In this document: positions 15,780 through 25,863 of the stretch, piece after piece
Numbering within the stretch: position 1 is the first letter of the stretch
Layout: the number at the start of each line of letters is the position of its first letter
NCBI RefSeq assembly: GCF_000299335.2
Contig: NZ_CP004387.1
Location: 1,674,001 to 1,738,000, forward strand
Direction: 5' to 3'
Length of the DNA stretch: 64,000 bases
DNA from: Isoalcanivorax pacificus W11-5
Lineage (GTDB): Bacteria > Pseudomonadota > Gammaproteobacteria > Pseudomonadales > Alcanivoracaceae
Program-made: the position numbers and the translations under genes
The notes under the pieces: generated by a model
Seen by the model: only the letters and a program-made list of their open reading frames with translations
Told to the model about the DNA's origin: nothing
Database searches by the model: none

Positions 15780-16048
15780 TGTGGGTGCCGGGCAAGGCAT
15801 ATGACAGCCGGTGGTCACGCCGGCTAACAGGCGGATGCGCCAACATCGCGGCCCCAAACCTGAACATCAGGACGGCCCGCCGCCGGCTTTCCCTCACGCT
15901 GTGAAACGAAACCCGTACAAACCCATCACAGTCCCGCTCCGCGAACACAATACTGCAACGGCCCCACACTGGAACGCGCCTTTTCTTTCAGCCCGTCTTT
16001 GCAAAGTATTGCTCCCACGTTATTTGACTTTCCGGCAGGGAGCGCAGC
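15780..16048. other. Gap between ccdAB and the OmpA-family gene
   Basis: No supported gene. The right end carries the CAGGGAG ribosome-binding site of the OmpA-family gene. No clear promoter motif was identified. Confidence 0.4.
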
Positions 16049-17155
16049 ATGAACAGATTGACCGGAGGGGCGCTGGCCATAGTGGCCTGTGCCACCGCGG
16101 GGCAGGTGTACGCGCAGGATGGGGAGTACACCGAGGATACAACCACCCGCCAGTACCTCAGCCCCATGGCCAGCTATCTGAGACTCGATAAAGACCGTGA
16201 ACTGGACAACTACGGGGCCGGTGCCAGCCTGATCTACGGGCGGCAACTGTCTGACCACTGGTGGTGGGAGACTGAGGGCGGCGGTTACATTCTCGAACGC
16301 GGTATCAAGGATCAGCCGGATTTCTACCAGGGTACGGTGTCCACTGGCCTGGCCTATGCTTTTGGCGACCGCACCGGCTTTACGCCGTTTGTCCTGGCCG
16401 CCATCGGTGTGGTCTACAACGATGTGATTCCCGACGCCGACGACAGCTATGAATTCCACGCCAATGTGGGGCTGGGCGCTGTCACCGGGCCGCTGTTCGA
16501 CAACGGCCTGAAGCTGCGCATGGAAGCCCGTTATCTCTACGACAATTTCGACGGCATTCGGGGCACGGCGTCCGAGGATCAGGGCGGTTTCAGTGACTGG
16601 CGGTTCTCGCTGGGGTTCGAGATCCCCCTTGGCTATCGCCAGGTGGTGGAACGCGTGGTGGTGGAAACCCGCGAAGTGGAACGCGTGGTGGAACGGCCTG
16701 TGGTGGACACGGATGGTGACGGCGTACCGGATGACCGTGACCGTTGCCCGAACACGATCAGCGGTGCGCGGGTCGATGCCGATGGCTGCATGATCATGAA
16801 CCAGACCATCGTTCTGAACACGATCAACTTCGAGCTGAACTCCGACCAGATCACCCCCAGTTCACGGCCGTCACTGGACCAGACCGTGCGTTCGCTGCAG
16901 GAACAGCCGGAAGTGACCATGGAGATCGCCGGCCATACCGACAGCACCGGCTCTGATGCCTACAACCAGCAATTGTCGCAGCGCCGTGCGGATTCTGTGC
17001 GCAATTACCTGACCAGCCAGGGCGTTGATGCCGGTCGCCTGCGCGCCACCGGCTACGGCGAACAGCAACCGATTGCCAGCAACGATACCGCCTCCGGCCG
17101 CGCCATGAACCGGCGTGTGGAATTCCGGGTCAGCGGCGAGTCAAGGAGTCAATGA
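16049..17155 (+). CDS. OprF-like OmpA-family outer-membrane protein with a TSP3 linker
   Basis: The 368-residue protein has a signal peptide (cleavage near VYAQ), an N-terminal eight-strand barrel (about 25-195), a calcium-binding thrombospondin type 3 segment [15 protein letters not shown], and a C-terminal peptidoglycan-binding OmpA domain (about 255-365; [47 protein letters not shown]). It links outer membrane to cell wall. Immediately downstream, with a 1-bp gap, is a lipoprotein made mostly of the same TSP3 repeats, so the two are translated from one message. Confidence 0.95.
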   Translation: MNRLTGGALAIVACATAGQVYAQDGEYTEDTTTRQYLSPMASYLRLDKDRELDNYGAGASLIYGRQLSDHWWWETEGGGYILERGIKDQPDFYQGTVSTGLAYAFGDRTGFTPFVLAAIGVVYNDVIPDADDSYEFHANVGLGAVTGPLFDNGLKLRMEARYLYDNFDGIRGTASEDQGGFSDWRFSLGFEIPLGYRQVVERVVVETREVERVVERPVVDTDGDGVPDDRDRCPNTISGARVDADGCMIMNQTIVLNTINFELNSDQITPSSRPSLDQTVRSLQEQPEVTMEIAGHTDSTGSDAYNQQLSQRRADSVRNYLTSQGVDAGRLRATGYGEQQPIASNDTASGRAMNRRVEFRVSGESRSQ

Positions 17156-17156
17156 C

Positions 17157-18920
17157 ATGGGAAGCCTGTTGAAAACATTCTGCGTGCTATGGCTGGCAGC
17201 CCTCCTGGGCGCCGGGCTGGCTGGCTGCAAGGCCGATGGGGATGGTGGCGGCACGCCGCCGGTACAGCGGACCGATGACCAGGATGGCGATGGCATCGAG
17301 GATGTGGACGATAACTGTCCCTCCATGGCCAATGCCATGCAGGAAGACATGGACGGCGATGGCATCGGCGATGTCTGCGACAGTGATCGCGACGGTGACG
17401 GCCGCCCGGACATCACTGACAACTGCCCGTTGGTGGCGAACCCGAACCAGACCGACACCGATGGTGACGGTATTGGCGACGCCTGCGATGCCGATAATGA
17501 CCGCGACCGTGATGGCGTGGACGACGGCATCGACAACTGCCCGGACAATTTTAATCCGGAGCAGGGCGATGTCGACAACGACGGTATCGGCGATGTGTGC
17601 GATCCCGACGGTGACGGTGACGGCGTACCGAACAACAACGACAACTGCCGCTTCACCCCGAATGTCACCCAGCTGGATACCGACAACGACGGCGTGGGCG
17701 ATGCCTGTGACGGCGACCGCGACGGCGACACCATCGCTGACGACGATGACAACTGCCTGTTGTTGCCGAACACTGACCAGGCTGACCTCGACACCGACGG
17801 CATCGGTGACGTGTGCGACAACGACCGCGACGGCGACGGTATCAGCAACCCCAGCGACAACTGCCCGCTGATTGCCAACGCAGACCAGGCTGATGCGGAT
17901 GGCGACGGCATTGGTGACGTCTGTGACAGCAGCACCCCGCCAGTGGATACCGACGGTGACGGCGTTCCCGACGACACCGACAACTGCCCGCTGGTGCCGA
18001 ACCCCGGCCAGGAAGACGCTGATGGCGATGGCGTCGGCGATGCCTGCGAAGTCCCGCTGGACACCGACGGTGACGGTATTCCAGATGCTACTGACAACTG
18101 CCCGCTGGTGCCGAATCCCGGTCAGGAAGACGCCGATGGTGATGGGGTCGGTGATGCCTGTGAGAATGACTCGGACGGAGACGGGATTCCCGATGATACG
18201 GATAACTGTCCGCTGATCCCGAACCCCGGCCAGGAAGATGCCGACGGCGATGGCATTGGTGATGCCTGTGATAATGGTGACACCGATACCGATGGCGACG
18301 GCATTCCCGACGACACGGACAACTGCCCGCTGATCGCCAACGCCGGCCAGGAAGACGCCGACGGCGATGGCAAGGGCGATGTCTGCGATGATGATGGCTT
18401 CAACTGCGCCGTTGGCAACACCTATCAGCCGCTGGGCAACACCGACTTCACTGCGTCCGCCGGTTCACTGGGCCTGTGCCTGGGCTGCAATGTGGATGAT
18501 CCGGCCTTGATGCTCGACGGTACTTCCTCGACCTTTGCGCAGATGAATATTGGTGCAGCCCTGCTGGTGGGCGGCGCCTTTGTCAGCGCGGACGCCGTGG
18601 ACACTGCCAACGACATTGCCGGTGTGACTACCGCCGGCTTTGTGATCTCCGATCCCAACTCGCAACTGCTTAATCTGAGCCTGCTGGGCAACTTTGTGTC
18701 GGTGCATTTCTATGACAATGGTGCCGAAGTGGGCACTGCCGCCGTGGACGGTGGCGTACTCGACCTGGAGTTGCTTGGCATCGGCTCTGACAGCGGCCAG
18801 CGCTTCCTGGCGGCAGAGGTCCCGGCGGTCGCGTTTGATTCGGTACGGCTGGAATACGTGGGCCTGCTGAATGCCAACAAGACCTATCGTGTGCACGAGG
18901 TGTGTGTCGGCTCGCCGTAA
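17157..18920 (+). CDS. Lipoprotein with ten thrombospondin type 3 repeats
   Basis: The protein of 587 residues starts with a lipobox LAGC and then contains ten units of the pattern DxDGDGIxDxxDNCP...QxDxDGDGIGDxC (about residues 40-420), each rich in calcium-coordinating Asp and a conserved Cys pair. The last 160 residues are a separate domain with several small-residue beta strands and four Cys ([24 protein letters not shown]) that I do not recognise. The start at 17157 has an AAGGAG site and a Met that begins a proper lipoprotein signal; the longer upstream frame overlaps ompA. Likely a calcium-stiffened surface or periplasmic spacer. Confidence 0.9.
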   Translation: MGSLLKTFCVLWLAALLGAGLAGCKADGDGGGTPPVQRTDDQDGDGIEDVDDNCPSMANAMQEDMDGDGIGDVCDSDRDGDGRPDITDNCPLVANPNQTDTDGDGIGDACDADNDRDRDGVDDGIDNCPDNFNPEQGDVDNDGIGDVCDPDGDGDGVPNNNDNCRFTPNVTQLDTDNDGVGDACDGDRDGDTIADDDDNCLLLPNTDQADLDTDGIGDVCDNDRDGDGISNPSDNCPLIANADQADADGDGIGDVCDSSTPPVDTDGDGVPDDTDNCPLVPNPGQEDADGDGVGDACEVPLDTDGDGIPDATDNCPLVPNPGQEDADGDGVGDACENDSDGDGIPDDTDNCPLIPNPGQEDADGDGIGDACDNGDTDTDGDGIPDDTDNCPLIANAGQEDADGDGKGDVCDDDGFNCAVGNTYQPLGNTDFTASAGSLGLCLGCNVDDPALMLDGTSSTFAQMNIGAALLVGGAFVSADAVDTANDIAGVTTAGFVISDPNSQLLNLSLLGNFVSVHFYDNGAEVGTAAVDGGVLDLELLGIGSDSGQRFLAAEVPAVAFDSVRLEYVGLLNANKTYRVHEVCVGSP

Positions 18921-18941
18921 CGGCGAGCAGGCACCAGCGGG

Positions 18942-18966
18942 AAAAGGGGCTTCGGTCCCTTTTTTC
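18942..18966 (+). terminator. Rho-independent terminator after the TSP3 gene
   Basis: A short stem with a TTCG tetraloop (aaaagggg-c-ttcg-g-tccctttt) ends in six Ts, 22 bp after the stop codon. Confidence 0.85.
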
Positions 18967-19000
18967 GTGGTGTTGGTGCGCAGGGGGATGAACAACGAAA

Positions 19001-19076
<76 letters not shown>

Positions 19077-19168
19077 ACATGGCAACCGTTCGATGTGGAT
19101 CGACGCTTGCGCCTCACCCGGTGGGCACCGGGCAAGGTCGGCAAGTTTAGTCGGCCACGGCTGGGGCT

Positions 19169-20854
19169 TCAATAGGCAACCGGGCCTGTATTGCCAAGGA
19201 TGAGCTGTTGTGGCAACCGTTCGGCGTGGCGCGGGTCGTGGGTGGCCATGATCAGCACGCGCTCGCGCAGGGTCTGTTGCAGGGTGTCGAACAGGCTGTC
19301 AGCGGTGCGGGCTTCCAGGCCGGTGAACGGTTCGTCGAGCAGTACCACCGGGCTGTCGCGCAGCAATACGCGGGCCAGCGACAGGCGCCGGCCCTGGCCA
19401 CCGGAGAGATGCAGGCCTTGCGGACCGATCCACAGGTCGAGGCCGCCCCGGCGACGTATCACGTCGGCCAGGCTGGCCCGTTCGAGGGTATGCCAGAGCA
19501 GTGCGTCGTCGGCGTCCGGGCGGGCCAGGCGCAGGTTGTCGCGCAGGCTGCCGGTAAAAAGCTGCTGCTGTTGCAGCAGCAAGGCAAAGCCGCTGCGCCA
19601 GGCCTCGGGCGCGGCGTCTTTTTGCACGACGCCGCCGAACCGGATGGTGCCGGCGTCCGCCCGTTGCAGGCCCATCAGGCAGTGCAACAGGGTGGATTTG
19701 CCACTGCCACTGGCACCGATGACGGCGAGCGGTGTGCCGGCGCGGACGCTGAACGTCAGCCCGTCGAACAGCGCCGGGGCATCGGGCCAGGCAAAGCGCA
19801 GGTTGTCGACCAGCAGTGTGCCGTCGGGGCTGGGTTCACGGGTGCCGGTGGCGGCCTGATCCGGCAGGGGGGTGTCCGTCAGGGTACGCAGGCGGCTGAT
19901 GGTGCTGCGGGTATCTGGCCAGCGCTGGAAGGCCTGCGCCAGCGGCAGCGTCACTTCAGCGGCCGCCAGCACGAGCAGCATCAGCGCCAGTGCCAGCGGG
20001 GCGCTGACCACGCCCTGTTGTACCGGCACCAGCAGTACCAGCAGCACGCCCACCGCGAGCCATTGCATCAGGCTCTGGGTGAGGGCCTGGGTGATGGCCT
20101 GCTGCAACGCCAGACGATGCTCCAGGCCGGCCAGCGTGCCCAGCCGGCCTTGCCAGTCGTGCAGCAGTCGTGGACGCAGGCCGTAGGCCAGCACATCAGG
20201 CAGCCCCTGGAGCGTCTGCACCAGCTGGCTGCGCATCTGGTCGCGGATATCCATGCGTGCCTGCAGCGGCGCGGCGGCGCGGCGCGAGAGTGTTATCAGC
20301 AGCGCGGTGATCAGCGCGAACAGCGTCAGCATGACCAGCGCGGCAAGCGGGCCGGCGAACAGCCACCCCAGTGCGAGCATCACCAGCGCGGTGGCGGCGG
20401 CGACCAGGCCTGGTTGCCACTGCCCGAGCCAGGCCTGTTCGAGCCGTTCGACATCGCCGAGCAGCCGTTCCAGCAGATGACCGCTGCTGAGGTAGGACAG
20501 CGGGCCGGGAATGCGCGGCAGGATAGCGTTGAACAGCTGTGTGCGCAGGCGCTGCATGACCTGGAATGTGGCGTCGTGGCTCACCAGCCGTTCGAAATAC
20601 CGCGACACCGTGCGTCCCATGGCCAACGCGCGAATGCCGGCGCTCGGCGCGAGCAGGTTGAAGGCGACGGCCGGGCCGGCGGCGGCCAGCCCGGCCAGTG
20701 CGGCGGCACTGATGAACCAGCCGGAGAGTCCCAGCAGGCCCATGCCGGTCAGCGCGGTGGCCAGCGCCAGCAGCCAGGCATTGCGCAGCCGGTGCCGGTC
20801 ATTGTGGAAATGCGTGCGCAACCACGCCACGGCGGTGTCGTTGTGTTCAGACAT
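19169..20854 (-). CDS. cydC: Thiol reductant ABC exporter subunit CydC
   Basis: With CydD this forms the heterodimeric inner-membrane ABC exporter of glutathione and cysteine needed for cytochrome bd assembly. The 561-residue protein has a six-helix transmembrane domain (about 1-300) and an ATPase domain with Walker A GASGSGKST, signature LSGGQGRRLSLARVLL and Walker B VVLLDEP. The ATG at 20854 overlaps the cydD stop by 8 bp and gives the expected N-terminus. The neighbouring divergent cydABX encodes the oxidase it serves. Confidence 0.95.
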   Translation of the reverse strand: MSEHNDTAVAWLRTHFHNDRHRLRNAWLLALATALTGMGLLGLSGWFISAAALAGLAAAGPAVAFNLLAPSAGIRALAMGRTVSRYFERLVSHDATFQVMQRLRTQLFNAILPRIPGPLSYLSSGHLLERLLGDVERLEQAWLGQWQPGLVAAATALVMLALGWLFAGPLAALVMLTLFALITALLITLSRRAAAPLQARMDIRDQMRSQLVQTLQGLPDVLAYGLRPRLLHDWQGRLGTLAGLEHRLALQQAITQALTQSLMQWLAVGVLLVLLVPVQQGVVSAPLALALMLLVLAAAEVTLPLAQAFQRWPDTRSTISRLRTLTDTPLPDQAATGTREPSPDGTLLVDNLRFAWPDAPALFDGLTFSVRAGTPLAVIGASGSGKSTLLHCLMGLQRADAGTIRFGGVVQKDAAPEAWRSGFALLLQQQQLFTGSLRDNLRLARPDADDALLWHTLERASLADVIRRRGGLDLWIGPQGLHLSGGQGRRLSLARVLLRDSPVVLLDEPFTGLEARTADSLFDTLQQTLRERVLIMATHDPRHAERLPQQLILGNTGPVAY

Positions 20855-22553
20855 GGGCCACCTCCAGGCTGATCTGGCCATCGGCCTCCTGGCTCAGCCA
20901 CAGGCTGTGATCGGCCAGTGCGGCACAGGCGACTGAATGCGTTGCGATGACCACTGTGCGGTGGCCGATCTGTGCCCGCAGTGCGTCCAGTACGCGCGCT
21001 TCCGTGGCCGGGTCCAGTTCGGCGGTGGGTTCATCAAGTAACAGCAACGGCGCGTCACTGAGCAGTGCGCGCGCGAGCCCGAGCCGGCGTCCCTGGCCGC
21101 CGGACAGCCCGCCGCCATTTTCGTCCAGTGGTGTCGACAGCCCACTGGACAAATTGTCCAGTCCACATTGCGCGAGCACGGCATGTAGAGTGTCGTCATC
21201 GGCGGCAGGGGCGACCAGTCTCAGATTGTCGGCCAGGGTGCCGTGTATGAACCAGGGATGCTGGCCGGCCCACGCCAGGGCGCCGGTGCTGTGCGACAAG
21301 GGCGCGACAGCGCGGCCGTTGTGCTGCACCTGGCCGTGGTCGGGTGTCAGCAGGCCGGCGATCAGTTTCAGCAGTGTGCTTTTGCCGGTGCCGCTGTCCC
21401 CGCGAATGACCAGACAGCCGCCGGCCGGCAGGTGTAGTGAGGCATTTTCCAGCAGTGGCTGATCGTTGTCGGGGTAGCGAAAATTCACGCTGGCCAGCGT
21501 CAGCGATGGTGCACGGCGTGTGGGCAGGGTGGCGGTATCCGGTGGCATTGTCTGTGTGGCCAGCAAGGGTGCGAGCACCTCGGCGGCAGCACGGGCCGCA
21601 GCGCGTTCGTGATAACCCGCGGCAAGTTGCCGCAGGGGTTGATAGAACTCCGGCGCGAGCAGCAGCAGAAACAGCCCGGTGCCGAAGTCCAGTGTCGGGC
21701 CGGGGCCGATGGCAACCAGGTTCAGCAGGTGCAACCCGACGTACAAGGCAACCAGCGCCACCGCCAGTGCGGCAAATAATTCCAGTACTGCCGAGGTCAG
21801 GAACGCGATGCGCAGGACCTTCATGGTGCGGCGGCGAAAATCATCGGTGGCCACCTGCACGGCGTGTTGCTCTGCCTGTTCACGGGCGAAGGCGCGCAAT
21901 GTCAGTACACCGCGCAGGCGGTCGAGAAAGTAGCCACCGAGAAAGCGCAGGCTGTCCAGTTGCCGGTCGGCGGCGCGTTGTGCGCCGGTACCAACCAGGA
22001 TCATGAACAGCGGAATCAGCGGCGCGGTAAGCAGCAGTATCAGGCCGACGATCCAGTCGGTGCTGAAGGCCGCGGCCAGAAACAGCAGCGTTGCCATGGA
22101 GGCGATGCGCCGCTGTGTCGCGAAGCCGGCGTGATAACGGCCAATGGCATCGCTTTGTTCCAGCAGCGCTGTGCTGGCTTCGCCAGGCGTCAGGGCTGCA
22201 CCACGGCCACGCAGCAGGGCGGCGACCACGTCATCGCGCACCGCGCGGCTGATCTCGGCGGCGGCACCGGCACCCTGACGTGCGCGCAGGGCGCTGTTCA
22301 GCGTGCGCACCGTGAGCACGAGCAGCAACAGCAGCGCGGCCAGCCACAGCGATGTGCCGCCGCTGATCAGTTGCGCAGCCAGCCAGGCGAGGAGAGCGGC
22401 CTGGGATACGGCAAATGCTGTGTCCAGCAGCGCGGTGAGGTACAGCGTGCGAAGCAGCAGACGGGCGTGTCGCGACTGCCCGGCGAGCCAGCGCAGAGGG
22501 GCGCCGTCGTTCCGGGCGCGCGCGGCGTGAAACTGATCTGTATCAGGAGGCAT
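20847..22553 (-). CDS. cydD: Thiol reductant ABC exporter subunit CydD
   Basis: First gene of the cydDC operon; 568 residues with an N-terminal transmembrane domain and a C-terminal ATPase domain (Walker A GDSGTGKST, signature LSGGQGRRLGLARALL, Walker B LLLLDEPTAELD). It partners CydC in exporting low-molecular-weight thiols to the periplasm for heme insertion into cytochrome bd. It faces away from cydA across about 400 bp that must hold promoters for both directions. Confidence 0.95.
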   Translation of the reverse strand: MPPDTDQFHAARARNDGAPLRWLAGQSRHARLLLRTLYLTALLDTAFAVSQAALLAWLAAQLISGGTSLWLAALLLLLVLTVRTLNSALRARQGAGAAAEISRAVRDDVVAALLRGRGAALTPGEASTALLEQSDAIGRYHAGFATQRRIASMATLLFLAAAFSTDWIVGLILLLTAPLIPLFMILVGTGAQRAADRQLDSLRFLGGYFLDRLRGVLTLRAFAREQAEQHAVQVATDDFRRRTMKVLRIAFLTSAVLELFAALAVALVALYVGLHLLNLVAIGPGPTLDFGTGLFLLLLAPEFYQPLRQLAAGYHERAAARAAAEVLAPLLATQTMPPDTATLPTRRAPSLTLASVNFRYPDNDQPLLENASLHLPAGGCLVIRGDSGTGKSTLLKLIAGLLTPDHGQVQHNGRAVAPLSHSTGALAWAGQHPWFIHGTLADNLRLVAPAADDDTLHAVLAQCGLDNLSSGLSTPLDENGGGLSGGQGRRLGLARALLSDAPLLLLDEPTAELDPATEARVLDALRAQIGHRTVVIATHSVACAALADHSLWLSQEADGQISLEVAHV

Positions 22554-22955
22554 GATGATTTCTATGAACTCGCCTGAAAGTTGAAGTGAAAGCCGTATGG
22601 GGCGGTGCTATGCTTCGTCCGGAATGTCCCGTCGATGACGGGGATCAATGGTAGACCTGATTGCCGAGGCTTTCATCTGTGGTCTACTGTGACGCCAGGC
22701 AGGGTGTTGAAAGAGTCCGTCGGGATTTTTTCAGTTCATGGTTTTGAACGGTGTGTGTGATGCAGGGCCGTTCTGATGCCGGCAAGGGAGATCGCCGGCG
22801 CAGACGACTTTCACATCCCCCGAAACCGTGAAGGCAACGGATTGGCCCCTCGGGTATCAATCCGGCCGCGCGTTCTACGGACGTCGTGGCGGCAAAGGCT
22901 GTGCCGACAGCCTGCAGGGCAATACGCCAGTGCATGATCAGTGGGAGAAACGCTG
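22554..22955. other. cydD-cydA divergent intergenic region
   Basis: About 400 bp without a supported gene. It contains a short inverted repeat (CCCGTC-gat-GACGGG, 22627-22641), a relic-like repeat at 22700-22735 and the GGGAG ribosome-binding site of cydA at 22943-22947. I found no site close to the FNR/Anr consensus TTGAT-N4-ATCAA. Confidence 0.5.
22700..22735. repeat. Degenerate copy of the end of the 63.4-kb MITE-like element
   Basis: The sequence CAGGGTGTTGAAAGAGTC (22700-22717) matches the inverted end of the element at 63363-63532, which reads CAGGGTGTTGAAAAAGTC from its right side, with a single difference over 18 bp. It is followed by an imperfect inverted repeat (GGGATTTTTTCA) forming a hairpin like the one at that element's right end. 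No second terminus was found nearby, so this looks like a remnant or a shared terminator-like repeat. Confidence 0.45.
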
Positions 22956-24533
22956 ATGATCGACGCCACTCTGGTTGAGTTGTCTCGGCTGCAGTTTGCC
23001 CTGACAGCGATGTACCATTTCCTGTTCGTTCCCCTCACGCTGGGCCTCTCTTTCATGATTGCGATCATGGAGAGTGTCTATGTGATGACCGGTCGCACCA
23101 TCTGGCGCGACATGACCAAGTTCTGGGGCCTGCTGTTCGGTATCAACTTCGCCATGGGCGTCGCCACCGGTATCGTGATGGAATTCCAGTTCGGTACCAA
23201 CTGGGCCTACTACAGCCATTATGTCGGCGACGTGTTCGGTGCACCGCTGGCGATCGAAGGGCTGATGGCATTCTTCCTTGAAGCGACCCTGGTCGGCCTG
23301 TTCTTCTTTGGCTGGGACAAGCTGGGCAAGGTGCAGCATCTTGCGGTGACCTGGCTGGTGGCGCTCGGTTCGAACCTGTCGGCACTCTGGATTCTGATCG
23401 CCAACGGCTGGATGCAGAACCCGGTGGGTTCTGTGTTCAATACGGACACTATGCGCATGGAAGTGACGAACTTTGCGGAGGTCATTTTCAATCCGGTAGC
23501 GCAGGCCAAGTTTGTCCACACCGTGGCGGCGGGTTATGTCACCGGCGCGATGTTCGTGTTGTCGATCAGTGCCTTCTATTTGCTGCGCAAGCGTCATGTG
23601 GCACTGGCCAAGCGCTCGCTGACGGTGGCGGCGTCTTTTGGCCTGGCGGCGGCGCTGTCGGTGGTGGTGCTGGGTGACGAATCCGGTTATGCGCTCACGG
23701 ACAACCAGAAAATGAAGCTGGCGATGATTGAAGGCATGTGGCACACCGAGGAAGCGCCGGCGTCGTTTACGATCTTCGGCATTCCGGACCGGGAGGCGCA
23801 GGAGACACATTATGAATTGCGTGTTCCCTGGATGATGGGCCTGATCGCCACGCGCAGTTTCACCAAGGAAATTCCGGGCATCCTTGAGCTGGTGGCGCTT
23901 TCGGAAATGCACATTCGCGATGGGCTGGTGGCGTACGATGCGCTGGAGACCCTGAAGGAAGATGGCAACAACCCGCAGGCGCGCGAGGCCTTCCTGCAGA
24001 ATCAGCAGTACCTTGGTTATGCCCTGATGCTGAAGCGGTATGTGGAAGACCCGCGTGACGCGACCGATGAGCAGATCACCAGCGCAGTGCAGGACTCGCT
24101 GCCGAACGTGTTTGCGTTGTTCTGGTCGTTCCGCTTCATGGTTGCCTTCGGTTTCTACTTTATCCTGCTGTTCGGCGCGGCGTTCTACTTGTGTTCATTG
24201 CGCCGGCAGATGCCGCGCTGGTTCCTGCGGGTGGCGTTCCTGTCGCTGCCGTTGCCCTGGATCGCAGCGGAGCTGGGCTGGCTGGTGGCGGAGTATGGCC
24301 GGCAGCCCTGGGTCATCGAGGGGGTGTTGCCGACGTTCCTCGGGGTCAGTTCCATTGGCCTGAGCGAGATACTGATCTCGCTGGCCGGCTTCATGGTGCT
24401 GTACACCGTGCTGGCGGTTATCGAGGTCCGCCTGATGATCAAATACATCCGCCTGGGACCGGATGAGCATGTGCCGGAACAAGCAGACGTGACGGACAGG
24501 CCGTCACCGGCCTTCGACAATATTCGGGCGTAA
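22956..24533 (+). CDS. cydA: Cytochrome bd ubiquinol oxidase subunit I
   Basis: CydA carries hemes b558, b595 and d and oxidises ubiquinol at high oxygen affinity. The 525-residue protein begins MIDATLVELSRLQFAL and contains the conserved heme-ligand His (H21, E. coli His19), many transmembrane helices, a Q-loop of the long (E. coli-like) type including FTIFGIPDREAQ and a C-terminal AEYGRQPWVIEGVLPT. The ATG at 22956 is favoured by a GGGAG 8 bp upstream and by homology; an in-frame ATG 15 bp earlier lacks such a site. Operon cydA-cydB-cydX. Confidence 0.97.
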   Translation: MIDATLVELSRLQFALTAMYHFLFVPLTLGLSFMIAIMESVYVMTGRTIWRDMTKFWGLLFGINFAMGVATGIVMEFQFGTNWAYYSHYVGDVFGAPLAIEGLMAFFLEATLVGLFFFGWDKLGKVQHLAVTWLVALGSNLSALWILIANGWMQNPVGSVFNTDTMRMEVTNFAEVIFNPVAQAKFVHTVAAGYVTGAMFVLSISAFYLLRKRHVALAKRSLTVAASFGLAAALSVVVLGDESGYALTDNQKMKLAMIEGMWHTEEAPASFTIFGIPDREAQETHYELRVPWMMGLIATRSFTKEIPGILELVALSEMHIRDGLVAYDALETLKEDGNNPQAREAFLQNQQYLGYALMLKRYVEDPRDATDEQITSAVQDSLPNVFALFWSFRFMVAFGFYFILLFGAAFYLCSLRRQMPRWFLRVAFLSLPLPWIAAELGWLVAEYGRQPWVIEGVLPTFLGVSSIGLSEILISLAGFMVLYTVLAVIEVRLMIKYIRLGPDEHVPEQADVTDRPSPAFDNIRA

Positions 24534-24546
24534 GGGAGGAGATACC

Positions 24547-25677
24547 ATGTTGTTCGACTACGAAACCCTGCGTCTGATCTGGTGGGCGCTGCTCGGTGTG
24601 CTGCTGGTGGCGTTTGCCATCACCGATGGCTTTGACATGGGCGTGGCCGCCCTGCTGCCGGCGGTGGCACGCACCGATGGCCAGCGCCGGCAGGTGATCA
24701 ATACCGTCGGCCCGGTGTGGGAAGGCAACCAGGTCTGGTTCATTCTCGGAGGCGGTGCCATCTTCGCGGCCTGGCCGGCGTTGTATGCGGTGAGTTTCTC
24801 CGGTTTCTATCTGGCAATGTTCCTGATCCTTTCCGCACTGATCATTCGCCCGGTGGCTTTCAAGTTCCGCTCCAAGCGCGAGGAACCAGCCTGGCGCGCG
24901 CGCTGGGATGCGGCACTGTGTTTTTCCGGCGTGGTGCCGGCACTGATCTTCGGTGTGGCGGTGGGCAATGTGTTGCAGGGCGTACCGTTTCATTTCGACA
25001 GCAGCCTGCGGCCATTCTATACCGGCTCGTTCTTTGGCCTGCTGAACCCGTTTGCGCTGTTGTGCGGTGTGGTGTCGTTGTCGATGCTGGTGCTGCACGG
25101 CGCGACCTGGTTGCAGATCAAGGCCGACGGTGAACCGGCTGCCCGTGCACGGGCCTATGGCAAGATTGCCGCGCTGGTGGTGATTGTGCTGTTTGCCATC
25201 GGCGGTGTCTGGATCAGCCAGATGGATGGCTACCGCATCATGACCGACATGAACCCGGAAGGGCCGAGCAATCCGCTGCGCAAGGAGGTGGTGCTGGAAG
25301 CCGGTGTATGGCTGGCGAATTTCCGCGAGTACCCGCTGTTGTGGCTGGTGCCGCTGGCCGGTTTTGCCGGGGCGTTGCTGGCGCTGCTCGGCCTGCAGAC
25401 GCAACGTGGTGCGCTGAGCTTTATCGGCTCGAAACTGTCGGTGGCGGCGATCATCACCACCGTGGGCGTGGCCATGTTCCCGATGATCCTGCCGAGCAGC
25501 ACACAGCCCGGCCACAGCCTGACGGTCTGGGACAGCTCATCCAGTCACTACACGCTGGGTGTGATGCTGTTCTCCACTGCGTTGCTGCTGCCCATCGTGC
25601 TGCTATACACCGCCTGGGTGTACAAGGTGCTGTGGGGCAAGGTCAGCGAGCGCGACGTCAGCAAGGACATGTACTGA
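24547..25677 (+). CDS. cydB: Cytochrome bd ubiquinol oxidase subunit II
   Basis: The 376-residue integral membrane protein matches CydB (E. coli 379 residues): DGFDMGVAALLP, GPVWEGNQVWFILGGGAIFAAWP, and RPVAFKFRSKREEPAWR. It forms the heterodimer with CydA. The gene starts 13 bp after cydA with a GGAGG site and is followed 12 bp later by cydX. Confidence 0.97.
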   Translation: MLFDYETLRLIWWALLGVLLVAFAITDGFDMGVAALLPAVARTDGQRRQVINTVGPVWEGNQVWFILGGGAIFAAWPALYAVSFSGFYLAMFLILSALIIRPVAFKFRSKREEPAWRARWDAALCFSGVVPALIFGVAVGNVLQGVPFHFDSSLRPFYTGSFFGLLNPFALLCGVVSLSMLVLHGATWLQIKADGEPAARARAYGKIAALVVIVLFAIGGVWISQMDGYRIMTDMNPEGPSNPLRKEVVLEAGVWLANFREYPLLWLVPLAGFAGALLALLGLQTQRGALSFIGSKLSVAAIITTVGVAMFPMILPSSTQPGHSLTVWDSSSSHYTLGVMLFSTALLLPIVLLYTAWVYKVLWGKVSERDVSKDMY

Positions 25678-25689
25678 GGAGGTTGCACC

Positions 25690-25815
25690 ATGTGGTATTT
25701 CAGCTGGATTCTCGGTGTCGGCCTGGCGTGCACATTCGGCATTCTCAATGCCATGTGGTTCGAACTGAATGAGACCGACACGCGGCTGCGGAACGAGGAC
25801 GATTCATCGGAGTAA
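25690..25815 (+). CDS. cydX: Cytochrome bd accessory small subunit CydX
   Basis: A 41-codon gene starting MWYFSWILGVGLACTFG, closely matching E. coli CydX (MWYFAWILG...), a single-helix protein that stabilises the bd oxidase hemes. It begins 12 bp after cydB with a GAGGAGG-type site and ends with a charged tail. Its position directly after cydAB is diagnostic. No ybgE follows. Confidence 0.95.
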   Translation: MWYFSWILGVGLACTFGILNAMWFELNETDTRLRNEDDSSE

Positions 25816-25820
25816 GGTTT

Positions 25821-25855
25821 TCAGGAGGCGCCGCCCGGGTGGCGGTGCCTCCTGA
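25821..25855. terminator. Strong hairpin between convergent cydX and coiled-coil genes
   Basis: Arms tcaggaggc and gcctcctga (25821-25829, 25847-25855) enclose a second paired section (CCGCC/GGCGG). Flanking T runs are short (TTTT before the hairpin), so it is a likely bidirectional transcription stop rather than a classical terminator. Confidence 0.55.
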
Positions 25856-25863
25856 TCACAGGC

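Noticed and set aside
17270-18400. Tandem direct repeats that might suggest a CRISPR or satellite array
   Set aside because: The repeats keep a reading frame, vary at wobble positions and encode TSP3 units.
19208-20872. 554-codon plus-strand frame over cydC
   Set aside because: Exactly antisense to cydC, repetitive in Gln/Arg/Gly and without any domain.
22554-22955. FNR/Anr site controlling cydAB
   Set aside because: No TTGAT-N4-ATCAA-like sequence was found in the gap.
22941-22955. Start of cydA at the upstream in-frame ATG (22941)
   Set aside because: The GGGAG site lies after that ATG and homologous CydA proteins begin at the later Met.
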